Shown here: positions 56,418 to 64,000 of the stretch, one piece after another
Numbering within the stretch: position 1 is the stretch's first letter
How the letters are laid out: each line of letters opens with the position of its first letter
Translations under genes and position numbers: made by a program
The notes under the pieces: model-generated
The model's input: the letters and a program-made list of their open reading frames with translations, nothing else
Databases searched by the model: none
Told to the model about the DNA's origin: nothing
Origin: Citrobacter braakii
GTDB lineage: Bacteria; Pseudomonadota; Gammaproteobacteria; Enterobacterales; Enterobacteriaceae
Length of the DNA stretch: 64,000 nucleotides
Direction of reading: 5' to 3'
Assembly: GCF_002075345.1 (NCBI RefSeq)
Contig: NZ_NAEW01000007.1
Location: forward strand, 186,001-250,000

Positions 56418-57272
56418 ATGGTACTGATGATCGTCAGCGGTCGTTCGGGGTCAGGAAAATCTGTCGCCCTGCGAGCGCTGGAAGATATGGGTTTTTACTG
56501 CGTGGATAACCTTCCCGTAGTGCTGTTGCCCGATCTGGCTCGTACTCTGGCCGATCGCCAGATTTCTGCGGCCGTCAGCATTGATGTGCGCAACATGCCT
56601 GAGTCCCCAGAGATTTTCGAGCAGGCAATGAACAATCTGCCTGAAGGCTTCTCACCACAGTTGCTGTTCCTTGACGCCGATCGTAACACCCTGATTCGCC
56701 GCTACAGCGACACGCGTCGCCTGCATCCTCTTTCCAGCAAGAACTTATCTCTGGAGAGCGCTATCGATAAGGAAAGCGATTTGCTGGAGCCTCTGCGCTC
56801 TCGTGCTGACCTGATCGTGGATACCTCCGAAATGTCCGTGCACGAACTGGCGGAAATGTTGCGTACCCGCCTGCTGGGCAAGCGTGAACGCGAATTGACG
56901 ATGGTATTCGAATCCTTTGGTTTCAAACACGGTATCCCAATTGATGCGGATTACGTCTTTGACGTGCGTTTCCTGCCTAACCCGCACTGGGATCCGAAGC
57001 TGCGCCCGATGACCGGTCTTGACCGCCCCGTCGCCGCCTTCCTTGATAGGCACACAGAAGTACACAATTTTATCTACCAGACTCGCAGCTATCTTGAGCT
57101 ATGGTTACCCATGCTGGAGACCAACAACCGCAGCTACCTCACCGTAGCTATCGGCTGTACCGGCGGGAAACACCGTTCGGTGTATATTGCAGAGCAGCTG
57201 GCAGACTACTTCCGCTCACGCGGTAAAAACGTACAGTCACGCCATCGTACGCTGGAAAAACGTAAATCATGA
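56418..57272 (+). CDS. rapZ: RNase adapter protein RapZ
   Basis: RapZ guides RNase E to the sRNA GlmZ and so controls GlmS (glucosamine-6-phosphate) levels. The 284 residues have Walker A GRSGSGKS (8-15) and the C-terminal RNA-binding region with [16 protein letters not shown] and a basic tail. The stop overlaps npr as ATGA. Confidence 0.98.
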   Translation: MVLMIVSGRSGSGKSVALRALEDMGFYCVDNLPVVLLPDLARTLADRQISAAVSIDVRNMPESPEIFEQAMNNLPEGFSPQLLFLDADRNTLIRRYSDTRRLHPLSSKNLSLESAIDKESDLLEPLRSRADLIVDTSEMSVHELAEMLRTRLLGKRERELTMVFESFGFKHGIPIDADYVFDVRFLPNPHWDPKLRPMTGLDRPVAAFLDRHTEVHNFIYQTRSYLELWLPMLETNNRSYLTVAIGCTGGKHRSVYIAEQLADYFRSRGKNVQSRHRTLEKRKS

Positions 57273-57541
57273 CCGTGAAGCAAACCGTTGAAATCACGAA
57301 TAAGCTGGGTATGCATGCTCGCCCAGCCATGAAACTGTTTGAATTGATGCAGGGTTTTGAAGCAGAAGTTTTGCTGCGTAATGATGAAGGAACGGAAGCC
57401 GAGGCAAACAGTGTTATCGCTCTGCTGATGCTGGATTCCGCCAAAGGGCGTCAGATAGAAGTTGAAGCCACGGGTCCACAGGAAGTGGAAGCCCTGGCAG
57501 CGGTGATTGCCCTGTTTAATTCAGGATTTGATGAAGATTAG
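57269..57541 (+). CDS. npr: Phosphocarrier protein NPr
   Basis: NPr (PtsO) is the HPr-like carrier of the nitrogen PTS that passes phosphate from EI-Ntr to PtsN. The 90 residues have H16 in [10 protein letters not shown] and the HPr-like [13 protein letters not shown] region. In K-12, as I recall it, yrbL follows. Here a REP pair and mtgA follow directly. Confidence 0.97.
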   Translation: MTVKQTVEITNKLGMHARPAMKLFELMQGFEAEVLLRNDEGTEAEANSVIALLMLDSAKGRQIEVEATGPQEVEALAAVIALFNSGFDED

Positions 57542-57565
57542 TCGAGTACCTGAAGTGCTGCGCTC

Positions 57566-57617
57566 ATCAGGCCTACACGGCAACGTCACTCTCCCGTAGG
57601 CCGGATCCGTATCCGGC
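57566..57617. repeat. REP pair between npr and mtgA
   Basis: Inverted copies ggcctac (57570-57576) and gtaggcc (57596-57602), followed by ccggat...atccggc, make a REP-like composite. It occupies the npr-mtgA gap where yrbL would lie in K-12. Confidence 0.75.
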
Positions 57618-57627
57618 AATAAACCCA

Positions 57628-58347
57628 TTAATACAGCTTATTTTCCCGCATAAACGACTCACCGCCTAGCTGGCGCATTTGGCGCATAATCCACGCCTGA
57701 CGGCTACGTACATAACCAGAAGGCGCATTCGCTTTAAAACGCAAAGGATTGGGTAATACCGCAGCCAGCAAGGCCGCTTCAGACAGACTCAGCCGACTGG
57801 CTGGCTTATGGAAATAGCGCTGCGCCGCTGCCTCCACGCCGAAAACCCCATCACCAAACTCAGCAATATTCAGGTAAACGGTCAGAATACGCTTCTTGCT
57901 CCAGACGGTTTCCATACCCAGCGTTAGCCCGGCTTCGAGACCTTTACGCACCCAGCTACGTCCATCCCACAGAAAGAGGTTTTTTGCCGTCTGTTGCGAT
58001 AACGTCGACGCCCCGCGAATACGGTTTTCATTACGTTCGTTGTGCGCCAGCGCTTTCTCTATGGCGGAAACATCGAATCCCCAGTGCTCGGGAAACTTCT
58101 GGTCCTCCGCGGCGATCACCGCCAGTCCCATCCACGGTGAGATCTCATCCATGCTCACCCAGTCTGAGTGCGCCACATAACCGAAATCACCGGACAGCCA
58201 TGCGCTCAGTTGCCGCTCGACCATCACGGCAGAGAAAGGGACTGGCATCACGCTGAAAAGTGCGATGCCCCCGCCCCAGAATACGGCGAGGACAACGACC
58301 GCCCGCAGAAAGATACGTCGCAGAAAGGCGGTAACTCCTTTTCTCAT
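57628..58347 (-). CDS. mtgA: Monofunctional peptidoglycan glycosyltransferase
   Basis: MtgA polymerises lipid II glycan strands. The 239 residues have one N-terminal membrane segment (about 12-32) and a GT51 domain with the catalytic region [14 protein letters not shown] (glutamate in EDQ), [15 protein letters not shown] and [17 protein letters not shown]. Its start overlaps the elbB stop by 4 bp. Confidence 0.97.
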   Translation of the reverse strand: MRKGVTAFLRRIFLRAVVVLAVFWGGGIALFSVMPVPFSAVMVERQLSAWLSGDFGYVAHSDWVSMDEISPWMGLAVIAAEDQKFPEHWGFDVSAIEKALAHNERNENRIRGASTLSQQTAKNLFLWDGRSWVRKGLEAGLTLGMETVWSKKRILTVYLNIAEFGDGVFGVEAAAQRYFHKPASRLSLSEAALLAAVLPNPLRFKANAPSGYVRSRQAWIMRQMRQLGGESFMRENKLY

Positions 58348-58997
58348 TCAGCCAGCACCAGCACACGTGATACCAGTTTATCGATACCACTCGCGGCCTG
58401 AGCGATGTCCTGCGCCAGCATATAGGCGGGAGTAGTGACGATTTTGTTGTCTTCATCAACGACAATGTCATCAACCGGACAAGGCACATGCTCAGCGCCC
58501 ATCACTTCCAGCACCTCTGCCGTATCAATATCAGTACCGATGGTCAGACGCAGCGGAAAGTCAAAAATTTTAGGTAACATGGCAGGCGCAATGCACATAA
58601 ATCCCAGCGGCTTACCCGCCTGATGCATAGCCACCGCCAGCGCAGCTAAGTCGCTATCAACCCAGCACTCACTTCCCTGGCTGGCAAAATTGCTCAGATT
58701 TTTGGCCGCGCCAAACCCGCCTGGCACAATCAACGCATCCAGTTCCGTTGAGACTGCCTGAGCAAGTGGGCGAATATCACCGCGTGTTATACGGGCGGCT
58801 TCAATCAGCACATTACGCGTTTCCTGCATCGGCTCACCGGTCAGATGATTAATCACATCCGCTTGTTGTTTATCCGGTGCGAAACAGACGGCCTGAGCAC
58901 CGTTGCGGGCAATCGCCAGAAGCGTGAGAACAGTTTCATGGATCTCTGCGCCGTCATACACGCCGCATCCGCTGAGCACTACACCCACTTTTTTCAT
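58344..58997 (-). CDS. elbB: DJ-1/PfpI-family glyoxalase ElbB
   Basis: ElbB (sigma cross-reacting protein SCRP-27A) is a class I glutamine-amidotransferase-fold protein with reported glyoxalase activity. The 217 residues show [16 protein letters not shown] at the N-terminus, [19 protein letters not shown], and [10 protein letters not shown] with the nucleophile-elbow cysteine. Upstream on the other strand lies ArcZ. Confidence 0.95.
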   Translation of the reverse strand: MKKVGVVLSGCGVYDGAEIHETVLTLLAIARNGAQAVCFAPDKQQADVINHLTGEPMQETRNVLIEAARITRGDIRPLAQAVSTELDALIVPGGFGAAKNLSNFASQGSECWVDSDLAALAVAMHQAGKPLGFMCIAPAMLPKIFDFPLRLTIGTDIDTAEVLEVMGAEHVPCPVDDIVVDEDNKIVTTPAYMLAQDIAQAASGIDKLVSRVLVLAE

Positions 58998-59114
58998 CGT
59001 GATACTCCTTTCTCAACTGGCTGAAACATATTAGTTATTATGATTTAAATGCTACGCTTCACACATTTAACTGATTCATGTAACAAATTATTTAAGATTT
59101 GCTATCTTAACTGC

Positions 59115-59235
59115 GTGCGGCCTGAAAATTAGGGCTGCGCCCTTGTAAACAATGATAATAATTTACGGCGCAGCCACGATTTCCCTGGTGTTGGCGCAGT
59201 ATTCGCGCACCCCGGTCAAGCCGGGGTCATTTTTT
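59115..59235 (+). ncRNA. arcZ: Hfq-dependent small RNA ArcZ
   Basis: The segment starts gtgcggcctgaaaa and contains the conserved processed 3' part (ttccctggtgttggcgcag, then tattcgcgcac). It ends with the terminator ccccggtcaagccggggtca and eight T. This is the ArcZ (RyhA/SraH) RNA, which activates rpoS and represses several mRNAs. It is complementary to the last few bases of arcB because its terminator overlaps the arcB stop. The 5' third differs from the E. coli copy I recall, whereas the seed region is intact. Confidence 0.93.
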
Positions 59236-61563
59236 TTCCACGCTCGCCACCCAGGCCTTCAATACCGCCACGTCGTGCTGCCACTCCTGCTTCATCTCTT
59301 CAATCCATTCAGCAACATTATCTTCCCAGGCTGGAAGGTCTGGCGACTGGATTTGCTGACCTAACTGTTGCAGGTGGCGCAGCCCCACGGAACCTGCCGC
59401 GCCTTTAATTTTATGGCCTTCCTCAACAACGCCTTTTTTATCCCGTGCGGTCAGATTGGACTCCAGCACGCTCAAATATCCCGGCATCATCTTCTCAAAC
59501 ACCGCCAGCCCGTCGGTTATTAACTTCGGTCCCACCAGCTCGAGGTATTGTTCCAACATAGGAATATCTAACAGCGCTTGCGATTTACTGCTCTCTTCAG
59601 ATGTCACAGTGCTCTCCTCTTTGTTTCGGGTATCCCAGTATTTTTTGATCATGGCGGTTAACGCCGGAACCGACAGCGGCTTACTCAGCACATCGTCCAT
59701 TCCCGCGTCCAGATACTCTTTTTTATCTTTCAGAACGTTGGCGGTAAGCGCAACCAGCGGCGGCAGGTCCTCACGGGCGTATTTTTGCGTCAGCTCGCGC
59801 GAGATATCCAGACCGGTCATATCCGGTAGCTGAATATCCAGCAGCACCAAGTCATATTCGCCCGGCGTGAACATTTCCAGCGCGGCTTTCCCGGTCATGG
59901 CGACATCCACGCTGTTGCCCAGTTTTTCCAGCACTGAACGCGCGACAATAACGTTCAGTTCGATATCTTCCACCAGCAGCACATTCAGGGCTGGCAGCGG
60001 CATGTCGTCGTCTTCAAAGGCGTCCTCAATCTCTTCCGCTACCGCAGGCGCATGCACGGTCAGCGTAAAGATGGAGCCTTTGCCAGCCTGGCTGGAGACC
60101 GTAATATCACCGCCCATATTTTTCGCCAGACGCTTCGATACGGCCAGTCCAATCCCGGTTCCCGTTGCCGGTTTGCCGCCATTGCTGTCCTTCACCTGAT
60201 AATACATGGCGAAGATTTTATCTTGCTCATCCTGCGGAATACCGATCCCGGAATCTTCAACCTCGAAATGCAGTATATTCCCCTGGTCATAGCGCGCCCG
60301 CACGGTTACCTGCCCCTGCTGGGTAAACTTCACGGCGTTGCTGATCAGATTCCACAGAATCTGGCGCAAACGCGTGCCGTCGGTAATGACCTTATGCGGT
60401 AGTGGTAACGTCGGCTCAAGCACAAAACGCAGCCCTTTTTGCTGCGCCTGCAGGCCAGAGAGGTTTTCCAGATCCGCCATAAAGCTGGTGAAATCGATCG
60501 GCTGGTTATCGAGCTGAACTTTACGTCGCTCCATCTTATCCATGTCGATAATATCGTTGAAAATATTCCCCAGCGTCACGGCAGAGACGTGGATTGTTTT
60601 CAGGTATTTTTCCTGCTCAGCGGTCAGATCCGTATCCAGCAGGATCCGGCTTAAGCCGACAATGCCGTTAAGCGGAGTGCGCAGTTCGTGGCTGATGGTA
60701 GAAATGAAGGTGGTCTTATCGCGGCTGGCACGCTCTAACGCGTCCTGATAACGCTTACGCTCGGTAATATCGCGCCCAAAACCCATCAGACCATGCCGCT
60801 TACCTACGCGGTCATAGTAAGGCACTTTGCGAATTTCAAAGCAGGCTTTGCGCCCGTCCGGATAGTCCAGCCACTGTTCGTAGGTGAGCGAGACGTTATG
60901 ACGGAACACCTTCTCGTCGGTTTCAATGACCTTTTCTGCCGCCTCAGGGGAGTAAACATCAGCCGGTTTTAAATTCACCAACTGCTTTTCGCTCTTGCCG
61001 GTCAGCAGTTCCATGGCACGGTTACAGCCGGAAAATTCTTTATCTTCATTACGATAAAAAACCAGATCCGGCGAGGCATCAAGGAAAGAGCGTAAAAAGG
61101 AAGACTGCTGCTCAAGCTGAATCTGCGCTTCTTCGCGCTCTTTGATTTCAACCTTCAACTGCTCGAACGTATCCTGGCGCTCCGCTTCGGCTTTTTCGCG
61201 CTCAACAATTTCCTGATTAAGCTGGGCAATATTATCTTTCAACTGCACATTGAGCTTGAGATCGCGCTCGCGCATCTCTTCCAGCTTTTGTACCAGTCGT
61301 GACAAGCGTTGCCGGGACTCTTCCAGTTGCTCCACCACCACTGACAGAAAATAGACGGCCCAGGGGGTAATTAACAGACCAAAAAAGATAGAGCGGATAA
61401 CATCAATGCTTTCTACCTGGCCATGCAGCACCATGGTGACAGCCATCTGCACCACAATCGCCAACACGACCAGCGCCAGCGCCAATAACAGCGAAAAGCG
61501 CACCAGACCCAATTTCATCATCAGGTCGACGTAATATTGCGCCAGCATACGGATTTGCTTCAT
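59227..61563 (-). CDS. arcB: Hybrid sensor kinase ArcB (aerobic respiration control)
   Basis: ArcB senses quinone redox state and phosphorylates ArcA under low oxygen. I chose ATG at 61563 (MKQIRMLAQYYVDLM, 778 residues, the E. coli length). It has two transmembrane segments (about 23-40, 58-77), a coiled linker and a PAS domain (about 155-270). The phosphorelay sites are H292 (FISTISHELRTPLNG), the receiver aspartate in YDLVLLDIQLPDMTG (576) and the HPt histidine in EEGHKIKGAAGS (717). The two PAS-region cysteines of E. coli (C180, C241) are worth checking: one is visible in SGCNRAMELL and one in RKACFEIRK. Confidence 0.98.
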   Translation of the reverse strand: MKQIRMLAQYYVDLMMKLGLVRFSLLLALALVVLAIVVQMAVTMVLHGQVESIDVIRSIFFGLLITPWAVYFLSVVVEQLEESRQRLSRLVQKLEEMRERDLKLNVQLKDNIAQLNQEIVEREKAEAERQDTFEQLKVEIKEREEAQIQLEQQSSFLRSFLDASPDLVFYRNEDKEFSGCNRAMELLTGKSEKQLVNLKPADVYSPEAAEKVIETDEKVFRHNVSLTYEQWLDYPDGRKACFEIRKVPYYDRVGKRHGLMGFGRDITERKRYQDALERASRDKTTFISTISHELRTPLNGIVGLSRILLDTDLTAEQEKYLKTIHVSAVTLGNIFNDIIDMDKMERRKVQLDNQPIDFTSFMADLENLSGLQAQQKGLRFVLEPTLPLPHKVITDGTRLRQILWNLISNAVKFTQQGQVTVRARYDQGNILHFEVEDSGIGIPQDEQDKIFAMYYQVKDSNGGKPATGTGIGLAVSKRLAKNMGGDITVSSQAGKGSIFTLTVHAPAVAEEIEDAFEDDDMPLPALNVLLVEDIELNVIVARSVLEKLGNSVDVAMTGKAALEMFTPGEYDLVLLDIQLPDMTGLDISRELTQKYAREDLPPLVALTANVLKDKKEYLDAGMDDVLSKPLSVPALTAMIKKYWDTRNKEESTVTSEESSKSQALLDIPMLEQYLELVGPKLITDGLAVFEKMMPGYLSVLESNLTARDKKGVVEEGHKIKGAAGSVGLRHLQQLGQQIQSPDLPAWEDNVAEWIEEMKQEWQHDVAVLKAWVASVEKK

Positions 61564-61680
61564 AGAGGGTTCCTTCACGACAACTTGGCACAATAATACT
61601 CAATTCTCAGCGTGACGTTGAAGATTGTGCAAGAAATGCGGAGGTTATCGGTGAAATGACCGAGGAGAGATTCAACGTGG

Positions 61681-61706
61681 GCCTGATAAGCGTAGCGTCA
61701 TCAGGC
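61681..61706. repeat. REP-like hairpin between yhcC and arcB
   Basis: gcctgataagc and gcgtcatcaggc pair across 61681-61706. A further half REP (ttgccggatgg) follows. It sits between the end of yhcC and the arcB promoter region. Confidence 0.75.
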
Positions 61707-61730
61707 AAGCAGGCGCAGATTGCCGGATGG

Positions 61731-62660
61731 TTAGCCCCCAGGCTGAATCCACGGAGTGCCAAGCGCAGAGCCTTGAACACCATGAGCATTGAGATAGCGA
61801 TCCAGTTCGACCATCCCGGTCCAGCGGTTTTCACACCATAGCGGAGCCAACAGCATTGGGCGACGCGCGCTGGCAGAGATTCGATGATAAATCACCTCTG
61901 GCGGCGTATGGCGGATCATCTCCCCGGCGGTAACCGTGTAGTCGTCCAGTTCAATTCCGTTCAGCCGTCCGGCTTCCCAGGCCTTTGCCATCGTACTGCC
62001 TTTCACAATATGCAGCGGATGCAGCTTAATACCGTCAACGCCCGTCTCCACCACTCGTTCCATGGTTTGCAGACAGTCTGCCTGTCCTTCTCCCGGCAGA
62101 CCAACAATCAGGTGTGAGCACACTTTCAGCCCGCGCTCGCGCGCCAGCCGCGTGGTGTTCTGATAGCAGGCAAAATCATGGCCGCGGTTAATCCGGTGCA
62201 GAGTTTTGTCATGCGCGGTTTGCAGACCGAGCTCCAGCCATACCTCATAGCCGAGGTCTTTATACTCACAAAGCAGATCGAGTACCGCATCCGGCACGCA
62301 GTCGGGGCGCGTCCCAACGCATAACCCGACGATGTTGGCCTGGCTGACCGCCTGTTGATACATCGAACGCAGCACCTGTACTTCCGCAAAGGTGCTGGTA
62401 TAAGCCTGGAAATAGGCCAGATAGCGTCTGGCGCGATTGACCAACTGCGCCTGATGCTCAAGCTGCTCGGCAATTGAATGGTGCTGCTGTGCTTCATCGG
62501 CAAACGAGGCGACATTACAGAAAGTACATCCGCCGCGTCCGATGGTGCCATCACGGTTTGGACAGCTAAAGCCGCCGTGCAGCGTGAGTTTATGAACCTT
62601 TTGCCCATAACGGCGAGAAAGATCCCCACCAAACATATTGACTAATTTCTGTAACTGCAT
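61731..62660 (-). CDS. yhcC: Radical SAM protein YhcC
   Basis: This is a radical-SAM enzyme of the Elp3-like/YhcC group. I chose ATG at 62660 (MQLQKLVNMFGGDLSRRYG, 309 residues), where the family begins. A 45-codon in-frame extension upstream has no family match. The [4Fe-4S] ligands are in FSCPNRDGTIGRGGCTFC. The substrate is not established. It is divergent from gltB. Confidence 0.93.
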   Translation of the reverse strand: MQLQKLVNMFGGDLSRRYGQKVHKLTLHGGFSCPNRDGTIGRGGCTFCNVASFADEAQQHHSIAEQLEHQAQLVNRARRYLAYFQAYTSTFAEVQVLRSMYQQAVSQANIVGLCVGTRPDCVPDAVLDLLCEYKDLGYEVWLELGLQTAHDKTLHRINRGHDFACYQNTTRLARERGLKVCSHLIVGLPGEGQADCLQTMERVVETGVDGIKLHPLHIVKGSTMAKAWEAGRLNGIELDDYTVTAGEMIRHTPPEVIYHRISASARRPMLLAPLWCENRWTGMVELDRYLNAHGVQGSALGTPWIQPGG

Positions 62661-63253
62661 AATCTGGTAGACCGCGCCTTGAAAAGAGGCCAAAGCCTGC
62701 CATTTTTTGCCCCAGTCGGCGATGACCTGGATCAATCGCCCTGGCGAGCCTTTATTTATTGCATAACAAATCAAAATAATCGAAATTTCATTCACTCAAA
62801 ATATAATTACTTTTCCTTATATCCAGCTGTTTTTTTTATCTTCTTATACTCTCAGCGTAAAAACAGTATCTTTAAGACGCCAAAACTCTAAAAACCAGCA
62901 TAAAATGCCAAGTATATCGATAAACAAAGGGAGGACGAGAGATATCCGGCCTCTCTTACAGTGAGACAGATCACACTTCCCAGGGCATCCTCCTCAGGTT
63001 ATATCAATGTATAAAACCCTTTTATTTCAATATTTTCATAAAGTTAATTGCCCAATAGCACATTTTTGCATAAATAAGATTGCCATTTGACCTGTGTGTG
63101 GATTCCCGATAACTTGGAAATCCGCTGGAAGCTTTCTGGATGAGCAGTCTGCTCATCATATTTATGCAGTAATTGAGATTCCCTCTGAAGCAAGTCCTCA
63201 AACTTGTTTGACCTGTGCGAAAAGGATAAAGAGGGCGAATGCGAGGTAAGCGT
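62661..63253 (+). promoter_or_regulatory. gltB control region
   Basis: This 593-bp AT-rich stretch has no convincing gene. A CRP-like site agtga-gacaga-tcaca lies at 62960-62975. TTGACC (63087-63092) with a weak TAACTT 17 bp on is one possible promoter. E. coli gltBD is controlled here by Lrp, IHF, CRP and ArgR (established knowledge). I could not place Lrp or IHF sites with confidence. A hairpin ctggatgagcag / ctgctcatca-type lies near 63136-63160. Confidence 0.55.
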
Positions 63254-63343
63254 ATGACACGCAAACCCCGTCGCCATGCTCTTGGTGTGCCCGTGCGCAA
63301 CGGTCCAGATGGGAATCCCGCAGAGCCTGGGGAGGTTCACTGA
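63254..63343 (+). CDS. Short leader ORF (29 codons) ending one base before gltB
   Basis: ATG at 63254 opens a frame beginning MTRKPRRHALGVPVRNG and ending GEVH before TGA at 63341-63343. One base separates this stop from the gltB ATG. From memory, the E. coli gltB product is sometimes annotated with an N-terminal extension starting MTRKPRRHAL. Here the same sequence is out of frame with GltB. Either it is a real leader peptide coupled to gltB or a conserved untranslated segment. Ggtaagcg precedes its ATG, a fair ribosome-binding sequence. Confidence 0.5.
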   Translation: MTRKPRRHALGVPVRNGPDGNPAEPGEVH

Positions 63344-63344
63344 T

Positions 63345-64000
63345 ATGTTGTACGATAAATCCCTTGAGAGGGATAACTGTGGTTTCGGCCTGATCGCCCA
63401 CATAGAAGGCGAACCTAGCCACAAGGTAGTGCGTACCGCCATACACGCACTGGCCCGCATGCAGCACCGTGGCGCAATTCTTGCCGATGGAAAAACCGGC
63501 GATGGTTGCGGCCTGCTGTTACAAAAACCTGACCGCTTTTTCCGCATCGTAGCGCAAGAGCGCGGCTGGCGTTTAGCCAAAAACTACGCCGTCGGCATGA
63601 TCTTTTTAAATAAAGACGCTGAGCTGGCAGCGGCTTCTCGTCGCATTGTAGAAGAAGAATTACAGCAGGAGACCCTGTCGATTGTCGGCTGGCGCGACGT
63701 GCCGACTAACGAAGGTGTTCTCGGTGAAATTGCGCTCTCCTCCCTGCCTCGTATCGAGCAAATTTTTGTTAATGCCCCTGCGGGCTGGCGTCCGCGTGAT
63801 ATGGAGCGTCGCCTGTTCATCGCGCGCCGTCGTATCGAAAAACGCCTCCAGGAAGATAAAGACTTCTACGTCTGTAGCTTGTCGAACCTGGTCAATATCT
63901 ATAAAGGTCTGTGTATGCCGGCGGATCTGCCGCGCTTTTACCTGGACCTGGCGGACCTGCGTCTGGAATCGGCCATCTGCCTGTTCCACCAGCGCTTCTC
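63345..64000 (+). CDS. gltB: Glutamate synthase (NADPH) large subunit, N-terminal part (truncated by window edge)
   Basis: GltB is the large subunit of glutamate synthase, which makes two glutamates from glutamine and 2-oxoglutarate. The window contains the first 218 codons, which form the start of the class II glutamine amidotransferase domain. I chose ATG at 63345 (MLYDKSLERDNCGFG) with GGGGAGG 9-15 bases upstream. Cys12 would become the catalytic N-terminal cysteine after removal of an 11-residue propeptide, as is known for this family. The upstream frame is closed by TGA, so a longer product is not possible here. Confidence 0.97.
   Translation, partial: MLYDKSLERDNCGFGLIAHIEGEPSHKVVRTAIHALARMQHRGAILADGKTGDGCGLLLQKPDRFFRIVAQERGWRLAKNYAVGMIFLNKDAELAAASRRIVEEELQQETLSIVGWRDVPTNEGVLGEIALSSLPRIEQIFVNAPAGWRPRDMERRLFIARRRIEKRLQEDKDFYVCSLSNLVNIYKGLCMPADLPRFYLDLADLRLESAICLFHQRF

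Noticed and set aside
62661-62795. N-terminal extension of YhcC by 45 residues
   Set aside because: Homologues start at MQLQKLVNMFGGDL. The extra segment has no family similarity and lies in AT-rich promoter DNA.
63044-63580. 178-codon minus-strand frame across the gltB start
   Set aside because: It is antisense to gltB and its leader, with no ribosome-binding site or recognisable domain.

Overview
The window is chromosomal DNA of an enteric gammaproteobacterium. Gene order and protein sequences follow the conserved Escherichia/Salmonella/Citrobacter backbone that runs from rsmI through mtr, deaD, pnp, nusA-infB, argG, glmM, ftsH, obgE, murA, mla, lpt-rpoN and arcB to gltB. It is not E. coli K-12-like in detail. 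Genes that I recall at these positions in K-12 (yraQ and yhbO near 6.9 kb, yhbX near 27.7 kb, yrbL near 57.6 kb) are absent. A GatR-like regulator lies next to rsmI, and an extra LysR/peptidase/transporter cluster lies between secG and glmM. A Citrobacter- or Salmonella-like genome fits best. Genus assignment is inference, and no database search was possible.

Layout. 1-2.5 kb: the end of a DeoR-family gatR-like repressor, a Fic-domain gene with a 12-bp tandem repeat, and rsmI. 2.6-8.2 kb: lpoA, yraN, diaA and dolP, then small conserved genes (yraR, yhbP, yhbQ, yhbS). 8.2-13.3 kb: ubiT divergent from ubiUV (oxygen-independent ubiquinone synthesis), yhbW, and mtr behind a TrpR operator. 13.4-25.95 kb: a long minus-strand block for RNA metabolism and translation (deaD with the small upstream ORF yrbN, nlpI, pnp, rpsO, truB, rbfA, infB, nusA, rimP, tRNA-fMet). 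Two ERIC-type repeats sit inside this block. 26.2-28.3 kb: argG behind paired ArgR boxes, tRNA-Leu(GAG), secG. 28.4-32.1 kb: the accessory cluster, a HypT-like LysR regulator divergent from an isoaspartyl-dipeptidase-like enzyme and a DcuC-family carrier. 32.1-38.1 kb: glmM, folP, ftsH, rlmE, yhbY and greA with its GraL leader RNA. 38.4-46.1 kb: dacB, obgE, yhbE, rpmA, rplU, ispB, sfsB, murA, ibaG. 46.3-57.5 kb: mlaFEDCB, then yrbG-kdsD-kdsC-lptC-lptA-lptB-rpoN-hpf-ptsN-rapZ-npr on the plus strand. 57.6-64 kb: mtgA, elbB, the sRNA ArcZ, arcB, yhcC and the start of gltB.

How the genes work together. Much of the window serves the cell envelope: LpoA, DacB, MtgA, MurA and GlmM for peptidoglycan; KdsD, KdsC and LptABC for lipopolysaccharide; MlaB-F and DolP for outer-membrane lipid homeostasis. 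A second group serves transcription, translation and RNA decay. A third is regulatory: RpoN with Hpf and the nitrogen PTS, ArcB/ArcZ, GreA/GraL. The least ordinary content is the Fic repeat gene, the secG-glmM accessory cluster, the ERIC insertions at operon junctions, and a short ORF that stops one base before the gltB start. I found no prophage, CRISPR array, insertion sequence or clearly new system.
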